Source: Paraburkholderia ultramafica
GTDB lineage: Bacteria > Pseudomonadota > Gammaproteobacteria > Burkholderiales > Burkholderiaceae
Assembly (NCBI RefSeq): GCF_902859915.1
Contig: NZ_CADIKK010000034.1
Span: 1 to 64,000 of the forward strand
DNA: 64,000 bases
Direction of reading: 5' to 3'
The notes beneath the pieces were generated by a model. The model made no database searches, was not told where the DNA came from, and was given only the letters and a program-made list of their open reading frames with translations. The position numbers and the translations under genes were made by a program. How positions within the stretch are numbered: position 1 is the stretch's first letter; each line of letters opens with the position of its first letter. This document shows, piece by piece, positions 8,934 to 18,379 of the stretch.

Positions 8934-9698
8934 ATGGCGAGTCACGTATCCACGCGAGGAATGCCGACCGGCTGGGAGGAAGCAATGAAATCCGAGGACA
9001 GCGCACTAGCTGCAATCGCAGGCTACGTGGACACACTTAGTTTCGTCGCATTGTTCGGGTTATTCACCGCACATGTGACCGGGAACTTCGTGCTGATTGG
9101 CGCGGATGTGGCGGGTTATGGGCAGGGAGTGTTCCTGAAGTTGATGGCCTTCCCCGCGTTTATTGCAGGCGTCGTACTGAGCAGTGTGCTGGTCGGAATC
9201 ACGCGGCCGGAAACCCCCAACCAAGGTGCATGCCTCCTCTATTCGGTCCAGGCAGGGTTGCTGCTCGCCTTTTGTCTTGTCGGTGTATGTGTCACTCCCG
9301 TCGTGAACACTAACAGCGCGCTGGTCATCGTATGCGGCATGCTCGGGGCGGCTGCGATGGGCGTACAGAATGCCCACAGCCGGCTTGTGTCTCGCCCCGG
9401 TGTGCCGAACACGGTGATGACCGGCAACGTTACACAAGTCGTCCTCGACGCGCTCGATATCGTGGGGCCTTACGCCCCAGCCGAGGTAAAGACGGTCGCG
9501 GGTATGCGGTTGGGCAAGATGCTGCCGGCGATCATTTCTTTCGCTGCCGGTGCAATAGCCGGTGCCGTTGCGTACCGGCATGTTGCATTCTGGGCACTGC
9601 TTCTGCCGTTTGTTGGGCTGGTCTGGCTGGCATTCGCGTCACGCGGTAGAGCAACGGACATAAACGCGAGCACATCGGCGACAGGAGCCGGTAGATAG
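8934..9698 (+). CDS. YoaK/DUF1275 family membrane protein
   Basis: The product has the DUF1275 pattern: an N-terminal AGYVDTLSFVALFGLFTAHVTGN motif, then about six hydrophobic segments including GMLGAAAMGVQNAHSRL and the conserved VMTGNVTQ. It is an inner-membrane protein of unknown transport function. The longest frame gives 254 residues; an ATG at 8985 (MKSEDSALAAIAG), preceded by GGGAGGAAGCA, is a better start with a good Shine-Dalgarno and would give 237 residues. It lies 24 nt after the VOC gene, so cotranscription is likely. Confidence 0.85.
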   Translation: MASHVSTRGMPTGWEEAMKSEDSALAAIAGYVDTLSFVALFGLFTAHVTGNFVLIGADVAGYGQGVFLKLMAFPAFIAGVVLSSVLVGITRPETPNQGACLLYSVQAGLLLAFCLVGVCVTPVVNTNSALVIVCGMLGAAAMGVQNAHSRLVSRPGVPNTVMTGNVTQVVLDALDIVGPYAPAEVKTVAGMRLGKMLPAIISFAAGAIAGAVAYRHVAFWALLLPFVGLVWLAFASRGRATDINASTSATGAGR

Positions 9699-9893
9699 TC
9701 CCACTGGCGGGGCAGTATCAGTGACCTCGTCGGCAGGTGGCGCCGGCTGACGATTCAGCCAAATTTTGGTAGCGGCTTCAAGCCATGACGAAAGGTTCAG
9801 CACGGCCCGGATGGACCCGCTACGGACTCCTCATCGTGTCAGTGCACACTTCGTGTCGCGTCAAACTTGCGACAGAACGAAGACAGGACGTTT

Positions 9894-11345
9894 ATGCGGA
9901 CAAAATTATTCTCGGCTGCGGATGTTGGCGAATTCCTTCACGTCATCATAGCCGGACTCGTGTTTGGCCTCAGTGGCGGCGCGCATGCTGACACCGATGA
10001 GCTCATTGCGTCCAGACCTGCGACTCCTGTCTGTTCTGCCAAGCGACCAAAGGTGCTCTTCAACCGCTGGCAGGAAGACTGGTCGGTACTGGCCAATCCG
10101 TGCGTGCCCCGGCGGCCGCTTGATGGTCTCAAGTACATCCCTCTTGGTGGCGACCCGGATTCGTATCTGTCGCTCGGGGCGAACCTGCGTGAACGACTCG
10201 AGGTGAACGATGCGCCACTGTTCGGTATCGGGACAGGGCATTCGGATACCTATCTTATCCAGCGCGCGCAGGTGAGTGCCGATGCGCGTATTGGGCATCT
10301 ACAGTTCTTCGTTCAGTTGGAAGATGCCAGGGCGTTCGGCAAGAATTCCGTGTCGCCGGTTGACAAAAACCCGCTTGATCTTGAGCAGGCATTTGTCGCG
10401 TGGGTAAGCCCGCTAGGACCTGGTACCGTGAAATTCAGAGTCGGTCGTCAGGAGATGGCATTCGACTTGCAGCGTTTCATTTCCGTTCGCGATGGCCCGA
10501 ACGTACGGCAAGCGTATGACGGTATCTGGGTCAATTACGAGTACCAGAAGTGGCGCTTCATCGGCTATGCGACACAGCCAGTACAGAATCGCGCCATCTC
10601 GGCGTTCGATGATGTGTCCAACCGCCATCTCACGTTCAGCGGGGTGCGTTTCGAACGTCAGAATGTTGGGCCTGGCGATATCTCCGGATACTATTCCCGG
10701 TACAACCGGACCAATGCCCGATTTCTGGATGCAACGGGAGACGAACATCGGGATGTGTTTGACCTTCGGTACACGGGGAAGGCTGGCCATGCTGACTGGG
10801 ATGTTGAGTCGATGCTGCAGACTGGGCATGTCGGCAATAAGACGATTGCCGCCTGGGCGGTCGGCTCACTTGCCGGCTACACGCTGGATTTGCCGTGGAC
10901 TCCCCGCCTGGGTGTGCAGATCGATGCGGCTTCCGGTGACAGGCATCCTGGCGATGGTCGGGTGGAGACTTTCAACCCGCTTTTTCCCAATGGATACTAC
11001 TTTACCATCGCGGGTTACACCGGCTATGCCAACCTGATCCATATCAAGCCGTCGATCACATTGAAACCGTCGGGTAATCTGACGCTGCTTGGCGCATTAG
11101 GATTCCAGTGGCGGGAGACAACGGCAGACGCGGTGTATCAGCAGGCCAATGCGGTTGTGCCGGGTACAGCGGGACATGGTACGCGATGGACTGGCATGTA
11201 CGTGCAGTTGCGCGCAGACTGGACGATTGCTGCGAACTTGATCGGTTCAGTTGAAGCCGTGCATTTCCAGGTGGGCAAGTCGGTCCGCGATGCAGGCGGC
11301 CGTAATGCCGACTACGTGGGCATCGAAATCAAGTACGGTTGGTAA
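9894..11345 (+). CDS. Alginate-export-type outer-membrane channel
   Basis: The start at 9894 follows AAGACAGGACG. A signal sequence (about residues 1-33) precedes a long beta-barrel protein with the alginate_exp layout: YLSLGANLRERLEVNDAPLFG near the N-terminus, YLIQRAQVSADARIG, KFRVGRQEMAFDLQRFISVRDGPNVRQAYDGI and a C-terminus ending in an aromatic (EIKYGW), as barrel proteins do. This family forms narrow outer-membrane channels. No alginate synthesis genes are nearby, so uptake or export of a small substrate for the adjacent hydrolases is more likely; that is inference. The mature protein is about 450 residues, the usual size. Confidence 0.85.
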   Translation: MRTKLFSAADVGEFLHVIIAGLVFGLSGGAHADTDELIASRPATPVCSAKRPKVLFNRWQEDWSVLANPCVPRRPLDGLKYIPLGGDPDSYLSLGANLRERLEVNDAPLFGIGTGHSDTYLIQRAQVSADARIGHLQFFVQLEDARAFGKNSVSPVDKNPLDLEQAFVAWVSPLGPGTVKFRVGRQEMAFDLQRFISVRDGPNVRQAYDGIWVNYEYQKWRFIGYATQPVQNRAISAFDDVSNRHLTFSGVRFERQNVGPGDISGYYSRYNRTNARFLDATGDEHRDVFDLRYTGKAGHADWDVESMLQTGHVGNKTIAAWAVGSLAGYTLDLPWTPRLGVQIDAASGDRHPGDGRVETFNPLFPNGYYFTIAGYTGYANLIHIKPSITLKPSGNLTLLGALGFQWRETTADAVYQQANAVVPGTAGHGTRWTGMYVQLRADWTIAANLIGSVEAVHFQVGKSVRDAGGRNADYVGIEIKYGW

Positions 11346-11481
11346 CAAGTACCGCCGAAATCCAGCCCCGACGCGGAGCCAGTATGGGCGCGGGAGGCAG
11401 GTAGTACGCCATTGATTCTGTTGACGTTGCTGTTCGCTTTTTTGAGGCGTATCGTGAACGTCCCACCGACGGAGGCGCGCG

Positions 11482-11823
11482 ATGCAAGGCTGGCAGACCA
11501 CGTACCTGGGCATGCGCGAGCTGCCGCGCGAGATCAGCACCTTCGAGTTGCAGGCCTTCTTTACGTTCAGCCCTGCCGAGCGCGAACTGATCGCGGTGCG
11601 ACGCGGCAATCGACTGAAGCTTGGCCTGGCGCTGCACATCGGCTTCCTGCGCATGAGCGGGCGTCTGCTCGATGCCTTTCGAGTCATCCCGTCGGTGCTT
11701 TGGCGCCATCTAAGCGCAGAGCTCAGCATCGACGCCCCAGAACTGGCATCGCTGCGCGCAATGTATGGCCCCGGCCGACCCTCTTTGACCCTCTCGTTCT
11801 CATTGGGAGGTGCGCCATCCTGA
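11482..11823 (+). pseudogene. Tn3-family transposase, N-terminal fragment
   Basis: The fragment reads LPREISTFELQAFFTFSPAERELI, then KLGLALHIGFLRMSGRLLDAF and LWRHLSAEL, the DUF4158-type N-terminus of Tn3-family transposases. Homology stops after LASLRAMYG near 11770 and the frame continues into unrelated sequence. About 95 of roughly 980 residues remain. No 38-bp inverted repeat or resolvase was recognised nearby. The break lies just before the 3' end of the porin gene on the other strand, so the transposon may have mediated the local rearrangement. Confidence 0.85.
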
Positions 11824-11875
11824 ATACTTTCCCAAATTCGATTTCCTGCGGACCCTCGTGCGCCGTGAAGATCGA

Positions 11876-12985
11876 TCAGAAAAAGGTATGGATACCTACC
11901 CGAACGGCGGCTTGCTCCCGGGACAGCGACGGCGCAAAAGTTGCTGCACCGAGAACCGGATCTACCCCGGCAGACGCCTTGATGTAGTCGGACGCGAGGT
12001 AGAGATTCGTGCGCTTCGAGAGGAAATACAGCACGCCCGCCGACACCTGGTTCCACGCGTGATCCTCGAAGGTCGTGTGCTGATAGCCACCGAACACCAT
12101 CACGTCCAGGGTCATCTGGTAGGTGACCCCGCCTTCATAGACACGCATGAACGACTTCTTACCCGGATTCTTGAGGGCCGTGTTGGTGAAGTTGCCGTAG
12201 AGCGTTAGGTTGCCGATGGCGTAAGAAGCGCCGACCCCCAACGTTCCCAAAGAGTCGATCTGAAGCGACGGTTCCAGAACGGTCGCGGTGTTGTCCACTA
12301 CCGTCGCGACGGGCACCCCCAAGAAGGTATGGGTACCGGTCTGAGCGTAAGGATCGAGTACGGGATTGGCGACAAACGTATAAGCGACAGCCATCGCCAG
12401 CGGGCCGTTTACATATTGGGCGCCGGCGCTCCAGCCGCTTCCGTCGTGGATGCCTTGCCCCGGGCTACGAAAGCCGTACATGGCGCCGAATGAAAATCCG
12501 CCCCACAGCGTCGGGCTCACGTATTTGACCGAGTTGGTCAGCCGGTCGTTATTGGTGCGATCGAGGTCGCCCAGATGTATCCCGTACCCGGTGCCCAGGA
12601 CGCTCACGTTAAACTGATTGAAAAATTCCCCCGTGAAGTCCCACTGTTTGCCGAGAGACACCGTACCGTAGGACGTCTGCAGGCCGACCCACGCCCGTCG
12701 TCCGAATATCGTATTGGGCGCGCGCGTTTGGCCGTTGTTCAGATCGAAGTTGCTTGACAGTTCGAAGAGAGCCACGTTTCCTCCGCCCAGATCCTCCTTG
12801 CCCGACAACGTCCAGAAATTGGGAAGCGAGGCGCCGCTATCGATTTTCACGTGGTGGTGTCCACCATCGTTATTGATGTAGGTCAACCCGTTATCCAGCG
12901 AGCCGGACAGCGTCACGCTGCTTTGCGCCGTAGCCTCGCCATTGAGCGCTGCTGCCACAAAGACTGCAACCAGGCTCCGTACCAT
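11876..12985 (-). CDS. Gram-negative trimeric porin
   Basis: The open frame runs unbroken into the upstream pseudogene. The porin itself starts at the ATG at 12985: MVRSLVAVFVAAALNGEATA is a signal peptide, and mature sequence SSVTLSGSLDNGLTYINNDG follows. The 369-residue product has the 16-strand OmpC-type pattern of betaproteobacterial porins (FGRRAWVGLQTSYGTVSLGKQWD, NSVKYVSP) and ends in Phe (VGIHTFF), the barrel-assembly signature. It would form a general diffusion pore. The upstream pseudogene is the decayed amidohydrolase, so the two may once have been coupled. Confidence 0.88.
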   Translation of the reverse strand: MVRSLVAVFVAAALNGEATAQSSVTLSGSLDNGLTYINNDGGHHHVKIDSGASLPNFWTLSGKEDLGGGNVALFELSSNFDLNNGQTRAPNTIFGRRAWVGLQTSYGTVSLGKQWDFTGEFFNQFNVSVLGTGYGIHLGDLDRTNNDRLTNSVKYVSPTLWGGFSFGAMYGFRSPGQGIHDGSGWSAGAQYVNGPLAMAVAYTFVANPVLDPYAQTGTHTFLGVPVATVVDNTATVLEPSLQIDSLGTLGVGASYAIGNLTLYGNFTNTALKNPGKKSFMRVYEGGVTYQMTLDVMVFGGYQHTTFEDHAWNQVSAGVLYFLSKRTNLYLASDYIKASAGVDPVLGAATFAPSLSREQAAVRVGIHTFF

Positions 12986-13189
12986 GTCACACCTGTTTCT
13001 CCGAGGTTTCGCCGATGTCCAGGGGAAGGTTATCGCCAGACGCAGCTTTCGCCGCTGTGCGGCGGCCGTGAAGCCCAGCAGGAGGGCATAGCGCCACCAG
13101 TACTGGTCTTTGTTGCATGGCGAGGTGGGCTTGCCGCCCACCACGCGTGGAGCGCTTCCGGCTTGTGCGTCAGGTGTGCGCATCTGGAC

Positions 13190-13975
13190 CTGCGCGAATG
13201 GAATCCCGGAAATCGTCTCGCGGGGGGCGAAGATCCAGCGCAGGCTGTCTAAGGGCACTTCGCGGTTGACCTGCTCGAACACATGCAGCAAGTGGCTGAT
13301 CGATTCGTCGGAGACGGCATGCAGGCGGAACGGCCAGCGGTTCTGCACGAACTGCTTGACCACGGCGGCGCGTTCGCTCTCGAGCGTTGCCGGCAGAGCC
13401 GGACTCGGCTCGAGAAAATCTTCGATATCGGCAGCGGAAAAAACGGGCCTCTCGCCAGCGCCGCTCATCCTGAGGAACTCGTCGCCGACACCGGGCTTCG
13501 TCATCTTCTCCCACTTTGCAAAGTCCTCGATCTCCTTCCCGGATTCGAGGCTTCCTTCGTGTAGCCAACCGCGCGCCGCGCTGTCATAGCGGTGAAGGGA
13601 TGAACACGGGGGTGTCCAGCGCAATCGCATTGAACTCTTCCAGTGTCGGACCGCGCCGTGCACACCACCACGCCGGCGCAACATGTCCAGCGCATCGGCA
13701 AGCGACGGTACGCCGCCCCACCGCAACTCCATGTTGAAGTTCAGACCGCCTCGAATCACGTGCAGGTGCGAATCGTTCACGCCGGGAAAGACGATGCGGC
13801 CCTGCAGGTCGATGCACCGCGTGCTCGAGTGGGTGTATCGCATCATCTCGCGGTCGTTGCCCTGCGAGGTTCTTGCCGTAGCGGTGGCGAACGATCGCTT
13901 ATCGTGCTGCGTCGCGATCTTGCCATTAAAGAATATGGCGTCCGCGTCAACCGCGTCGGTCGTTTGGACGGTCAT
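13190..13975 (-). pseudogene. Decayed amidohydrolase family 3 paralogue
   Basis: The minus strand encodes a broken copy of the amidohydrolase at 3744. The N-terminus (AIFFNGKIATQHDKRSF) and GVNDSHLHVIRGGLNFNMEL match closely. The frame then shifts: RRGPTLEEFNAIALDTPVF continues in a second frame and RAVGYTKEASNPG in a third. An internal deletion of roughly 190 residues follows, after which KEIEDFAKWEKMTKPG resumes in the first frame up to FAPRETIS, where homology ends. The late metal-binding Asp segment is lost. The remaining open frame runs by chance into the porin start, giving a false 699-residue fusion. Confidence 0.85.
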
Positions 13976-14600
13976 CGTCTTTTCCCTGTCGGTGGATGGG
14001 CACTGCTGCCCGTGGAGCGGCGCGAAGGACCGTCGATCAGCACGGACTTCTCAGGTTCACATACTTTACGATGTGCGACCGCGTAAAGTCCTGAGCCGCA
14101 CTGAAACGTTTCTGAAATCGGCACGTCTGGGTTGCCGGGCGCGAACCGAGGCGGAATCATTGATCTGCATGCTCCCTGTACGGTCAACAGGCGCTATGCC
14201 CGTTTTCGCAGTGTCTGTTCGAGCGCACCCCGACCAGCCTTGCTCCCGATCGAGTTGATGGCATCGATGCCGGCCGCGCGAAAAGGCGACCTGGCGTCCG
14301 GCACCCAAGTCCTTCCGGACAGTCCCCGCTCTGTCTTTCGCGCTGATCGTTTCGATCGTACCGGCTCCTCGGGCACAACTGACGCGAACCAGCTGACGTT
14401 CCGCGCTCGGTGAAGGGGCTTCGATTTCAGAAACGTTTTATGCGTAGTTAAGGACATTGCGTGATCGCGCTCTGTAACCTATCCGGGGAATCATCGCAAG
14501 TGATCCTCGAGCCAAATCCTTGTGCGCGAGGATTCAGTGCGCAGCGTTACGCGCTCCCGATCGGCTGCTATGCCGCCCCTATCAATGCAGGAGAGTGAAA
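13976..14600. other. Intergenic region with 17-bp inverted repeats
   Basis: No supported gene. It carries an inverted repeat (arms near 14104-14120 and 14418-14434, see separate entry). AT-rich sequence and a GCAGGAGAGTGAAA Shine-Dalgarno precede the next gene. Confidence 0.45.
14103..14435. repeat. Inverted repeat pair, arms AAACGTTTCTGAAATCG
   Basis: The 17-base sequence aaacgtttctgaaatcg occurs near 14104-14120 and its exact complement near 14418-14434, about 300 bp apart. The left copy contains the perfect palindrome GAAACGTTTC, which resembles a LacI/GalR-type operator. The pair could be two operators, or the ends of a miniature mobile element. No transposase lies between the arms. Confidence 0.5.
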
Positions 14601-15227
14601 ATGAGCTATGACCGTCTTACCGCCGAAAACGCAGCGCTGCTGCTGATCGATCACCAGACCGGCCTTTCGAACGGTATTCAGGACCAAAGCGTCCCTGAGT
14701 ACATGACTGCGGTCACTGGACTGGTCAAACTGGCAAAGATCTTGAATTTGCCGACTGTAGCCTCGACCAGCGCATCAAGTGGCCCGAACGGACCGCTGCT
14801 GCCGATCATTCCCAGCCTCCTGCCGGACGCGCCGGTGATCCACCGTCCTGGTCAAGTCAACGCCTGGGATAACCAGGAGTTTGTCGAGGCGGTCCGCAAG
14901 ACAGGCCGCAAGAAGCTGATCGTTGCCGGTGTATCGACCGAAGTTTGTGTTGCATTCGTGTCCCTGTCGGCGGTCAAGGCGGGCTATGACGTTTACGCCG
15001 TCATCGACGCATCGGGAACCTGGAACAAGCTGGTGCAGGAAGTGGCCATCGCTCGCCTGGCACAAGCAGGCGTGGTTCCGATGACGTGGGTTGCTGTTCT
15101 CGGAGAGTTGCTGGGTGACTGGAGTCAACCTCTCGGGCAAGAAATTGGAGTCGTCATGATGGAACACCTTCCGTTTTACGGCAATCTGTACGGAAGTTTC
15201 CTCGCGGCAAAGGGTAGCGCGCAGTAG
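14601..15227 (+). CDS. Isochorismatase-family hydrolase, copy A
   Basis: The start at 14601 follows GCAGGAGAGTGAAA; upstream codons in the frame are not protein-like. The 208-residue product has the catalytic Asp in LLLIDHQTGL (D17), SSGPNGPLLP, the NAWDN segment and the nucleophile Cys in GVSTEVCVAFVSLSA (C116). It is a close paralogue of the protein at 30005 (most residues identical, same length), and the similarity continues into the 3' flank. Such YcaC-like enzymes are often induced by electrophiles or located with pirin and ene-reductase genes, as copy B is here. Substrate unknown. Confidence 0.92.
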   Translation: MSYDRLTAENAALLLIDHQTGLSNGIQDQSVPEYMTAVTGLVKLAKILNLPTVASTSASSGPNGPLLPIIPSLLPDAPVIHRPGQVNAWDNQEFVEAVRKTGRKKLIVAGVSTEVCVAFVSLSAVKAGYDVYAVIDASGTWNKLVQEVAIARLAQAGVVPMTWVAVLGELLGDWSQPLGQEIGVVMMEHLPFYGNLYGSFLAAKGSAQ

Positions 15228-15390
15228 TCAACCTTGTCTGCCGGTGGGTTCGTGGCGCGTCTGCGTCGAGACCTCGCATGGAAAGTTCTGCGAAAAGTGC
15301 AACCCACCGGCGCGTAAGCGTAATCATCATGACGGCATTCCGGCGTTCGAACCGCGCCCAGGCCGCCTACATCCGAGCCAGGAGAAGTTC

Positions 15391-16071
15391 ATGACCCCGC
15401 CTGCTAACTCCAACGGTCAACGTCCCGCCATTGATCCGAACAACGCAGCAATGCTGATCATCGACCACCAAAGTGGCCTGTTTCAGCACGTCGAGGATCT
15501 GAACGTCTCCGAGGCGCGAACAAACGTCACAGCACTCGCGCAGGTCGCGACGTTAGCAAAGATACCGGTCATCACGACCGCGTCCGTTCCCCAGCGGCCC
15601 AACGGTCCGCTGATCCCGGAGTTGCGCCAGTATGCGCCTCACGCAAAGTACGTCGCGCGCAAAGGCGAGATCAACGCGTGGGATAACCCCGACCTCGTCG
15701 CCGCCATCGACGCTACGGGCCGAAAAACGCTGATCATCGCCGGTTTGATCACCAGCATTTGCGTGGCTTTTCCGAGCATCAGCGCGGTCCATGCCGGCTT
15801 TACGGTATTCGCGGTCGTCGACGCATCCGGCACCTACTCGAAGATCTCCGAGGAATTCGCGCTGGCGCGTATGGTGCAGGCCGGCGTAGTGCCTATGGAC
15901 ACGGCAGCGGTATGTGCGGAGATTCAACGAACGTGGCACCGCGAAGTTGCGCTACAGTTCGCCGAAATCTACAGCGCGGTATGGCCTGTCTATCATTTGC
16001 TGATTGAGAGCTACCAAAAGGCTCAGGACGCTCTGCGGAACCACGAACAATTGGATTCCGAACGCGCGTAA
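15391..16071 (+). CDS. Isochorismatase-family hydrolase
   Basis: The start at 15391 follows CCAGGAGAAGTTC; the longer frame from 15244 lacks an RBS. The 226-residue enzyme has LIIDHQSGLF (D25), PQRPNGPLIPEL, the INAWDNP segment and the nucleophile in LITSICVAFPSISAV (C124). It is related to copies A and B but clearly diverged, with a longer C-terminal tail (YQKAQDALRNHEQ). It lies 164 nt after copy A on the same strand and 97 nt before the efflux operon, so it may be cotranscribed with copy A. Confidence 0.92.
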   Translation: MTPPANSNGQRPAIDPNNAAMLIIDHQSGLFQHVEDLNVSEARTNVTALAQVATLAKIPVITTASVPQRPNGPLIPELRQYAPHAKYVARKGEINAWDNPDLVAAIDATGRKTLIIAGLITSICVAFPSISAVHAGFTVFAVVDASGTYSKISEEFALARMVQAGVVPMDTAAVCAEIQRTWHREVALQFAEIYSAVWPVYHLLIESYQKAQDALRNHEQLDSERA

Positions 16072-16168
16072 TGTCGTCATGCCATTCAGCGCGCGGCAAT
16101 CAGGTTGACATCGATCGTCGCTCGTAAGCGGGAGTGATCGAGCGACAAGAGCCAACCGAAATACCCGT

Positions 16169-18364
16169 ATGCAAGCCGACCGATCCCCGCCCCCCTCTCC
16201 ACCCGCGAGTCCTGACCTCCGGCACGACATACTCGCGGCGGCGCGTCTTTACGGACAAACCGACGGCGCCCGGCTGCTCCACGTCTTCAAGACGGCAATC
16301 GCCGTCATACTAGCGACCGGCATCTCGATGCGGCTCGAGCTGGCCGCTCCGAGAACCGCGATGATGACGGTGGTCATCCTGATGATGCATCAGCACAGCG
16401 GCATGGTCATAGCTCGCGGGTTCTATCGCGGTGTCGGCATGCTGGTCGGCAATCTCGCGGCGGTGGTGCTCGTCGGCTTCTTCCCTCAGGAACGCGTGTT
16501 ATTCCTCACGGCCTTGGTGCTCTGGATCGGCGTATGCACCTGGGGAGCTGCTTATTTCCGGAACTATCAATCCTACGGATTCGTCCTTGCCGGTTATTCG
16601 ACGTGCATCGCCGCGCTACCGTCGATCGATCACCCCTATGACATCGTCACCAACGTCGTCACGAGCCTCAGCGAAGTGTCTGTCGGTATCGTATGCGCCG
16701 GACTGGCGAGCGCACTGCTGCTGCCCAGGCGTGTCCGCGACATGCTGCTGAAAAGTGGTGAGGATCACTACGTTGATTTCATGAGCTTCGTCCGCTCCAC
16801 GTTGACGAAGAACCTCTCGCCGGACGAACTGAGCGCGCTGCACATCCGGCTGATCGCCGAGCGCGCCCAACTTGAAAATCTGCGTAGCGCGGCGGTGTTC
16901 GAAGATCCCGACCTGCGCGAACGCAACGACATCATGACCCGCCTCGCCAGTGAGTTCCTTGACGCTGGCGCCCGGTTTCACGCCCTCCATCAGTTCCGTC
17001 GCCGCGTCGAAGCCTCCAGAGACCAGACCGCATCCGCCTTCGTGCGAGAAGTGTGCCTCCACGCGGCGCGGATTGTGAAGGGAGAGAAAGCCGCGGGAGC
17101 ACCTTTGCTAAGCGATGTCAGACGCTTTATCGCCGACCTGGATCACTTCGTCGCGCATTCCCTGCCGACTCACGAAGCTCGCCTTCGTTCGTTCGAGTCG
17201 ACATCCGCATCCGCGCGTCGCGATATGGAAACCGGCATCGCCCTGCTCCGCCAGGCGTGCGTCAGCCTGCGGCGCTATCTCGACGACTTCGTCGGCTTGC
17301 GCAGCCCCCCGCGGGAACGTCGACGTCGAATCGGTCCAACACCGGTTCGGGTCGCCACAACCGCCAATCGCGTGGTCTCCGCCGCCGCCGGATTTCGTGC
17401 AATCCTCGCCGTCGGCACCGTTTCGTTATTCTGGATCGGTTCCGGATGGACGGGCGCGGCCAGCGCCGTCACCACGGCGACGATCTCCAGTGCGCTCTAT
17501 TCGATCATGCCCGCTCCGGCAACAGCGGCCCGTCAGACGGTCATCGGCTGCTTCGCCGCCTGGATCGCAAGCCTCTTCTTCAATTTCGCGCTCCTCCCCC
17601 GCCTTGACGGATTCGCCGAGCTCGCAGCAACTCTCGCCCTGTTCATCATGGTCGGATCCTACCTGAACAGCTTCCCGAAAACCGCCACGATTGGACTCGG
17701 CTTTAACATCTACTTCTGCTTCCTCGGCAACCTCACCAATCCGAGCGTCTACGCCCCGGTCAGCGCCCTGGACACCGGTTTCGCCGCCATGCTCGGCATC
17801 TCGGCGGCATCGCTGGCGTATTCCATTGTGGCTCCTTACGCAGGCAACTGGGTAACCGGTCTGTATCTCCGCCAGCTAAGGCGACTCGTATCGACCGATG
17901 CATGCTACGGAAATATCCCCGGATTGATGGCGAGGTTCGACGCCGGCGTACGCGATTTCGTCCAGCAGATCGCAGCGCGCCCCACTAAAAGCCGATACAG
18001 TCAACAAGAGCTTTTTGCGTGGTGCTTTGCGTCAATCGAAATTGGACGAAGCATTATCGAAATTCGCGAGGCCGCACACAACGTCGACGTCGATTCCGCG
18101 TGGCAAGCGGCTGGACATAATATTCGCAAACCCATTGCCGATCTGTTCGAGTCCCCCTCCGTCCGAACGCTGAGGGCTGCCGAACAAGCGGTCGTCACCG
18201 CGCTTCGCTCGGTTGACAACGTAACGAATCAGCCGGCGAACGAAAACGACGCACACCGATCGCTCCGCAATTGTCTCAACTACATACGATTGTCGCTGCA
18301 GGACAACCTGATTCCGATCACGGTCGAATCGGACGCCGGTCGCGCGGCCTCGCAACGCGCATAG
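16169..18364 (+). CDS. FUSC-family inner-membrane efflux protein (AaeB-like)
   Basis: The 731-residue protein has the FUSC layout: an N-terminal block of about six membrane helices (VFKTAIAVILATGISMRLEL, MMHQHSGMVIARGFYRGVGM), a soluble cytoplasmic domain, and a second membrane block (AAGFRAILAVGTVSLFWIGSG to SLAYSIVAPYAG), followed by a soluble C-terminus. It matches aromatic carboxylic acid exporters of the AaeB type in length and topology. It heads a four-gene operon with an outer-membrane factor, a DUF1656 peptide and an HlyD adaptor, the complete set for a tripartite pump. Confidence 0.9.
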   Translation: MQADRSPPPSPPASPDLRHDILAAARLYGQTDGARLLHVFKTAIAVILATGISMRLELAAPRTAMMTVVILMMHQHSGMVIARGFYRGVGMLVGNLAAVVLVGFFPQERVLFLTALVLWIGVCTWGAAYFRNYQSYGFVLAGYSTCIAALPSIDHPYDIVTNVVTSLSEVSVGIVCAGLASALLLPRRVRDMLLKSGEDHYVDFMSFVRSTLTKNLSPDELSALHIRLIAERAQLENLRSAAVFEDPDLRERNDIMTRLASEFLDAGARFHALHQFRRRVEASRDQTASAFVREVCLHAARIVKGEKAAGAPLLSDVRRFIADLDHFVAHSLPTHEARLRSFESTSASARRDMETGIALLRQACVSLRRYLDDFVGLRSPPRERRRRIGPTPVRVATTANRVVSAAAGFRAILAVGTVSLFWIGSGWTGAASAVTTATISSALYSIMPAPATAARQTVIGCFAAWIASLFFNFALLPRLDGFAELAATLALFIMVGSYLNSFPKTATIGLGFNIYFCFLGNLTNPSVYAPVSALDTGFAAMLGISAASLAYSIVAPYAGNWVTGLYLRQLRRLVSTDACYGNIPGLMARFDAGVRDFVQQIAARPTKSRYSQQELFAWCFASIEIGRSIIEIREAAHNVDVDSAWQAAGHNIRKPIADLFESPSVRTLRAAEQAVVTALRSVDNVTNQPANENDAHRSLRNCLNYIRLSLQDNLIPITVESDAGRAASQRA

Positions 18365-18379
18365 CATTCGTCAAGACCG

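Noticed and set aside
11876..13975. A single 699-residue amidohydrolase-porin fusion
   Set aside because: The porin part has its own signal peptide, and the upstream part is a frameshifted, deleted paralogue, so the continuous frame is accidental.
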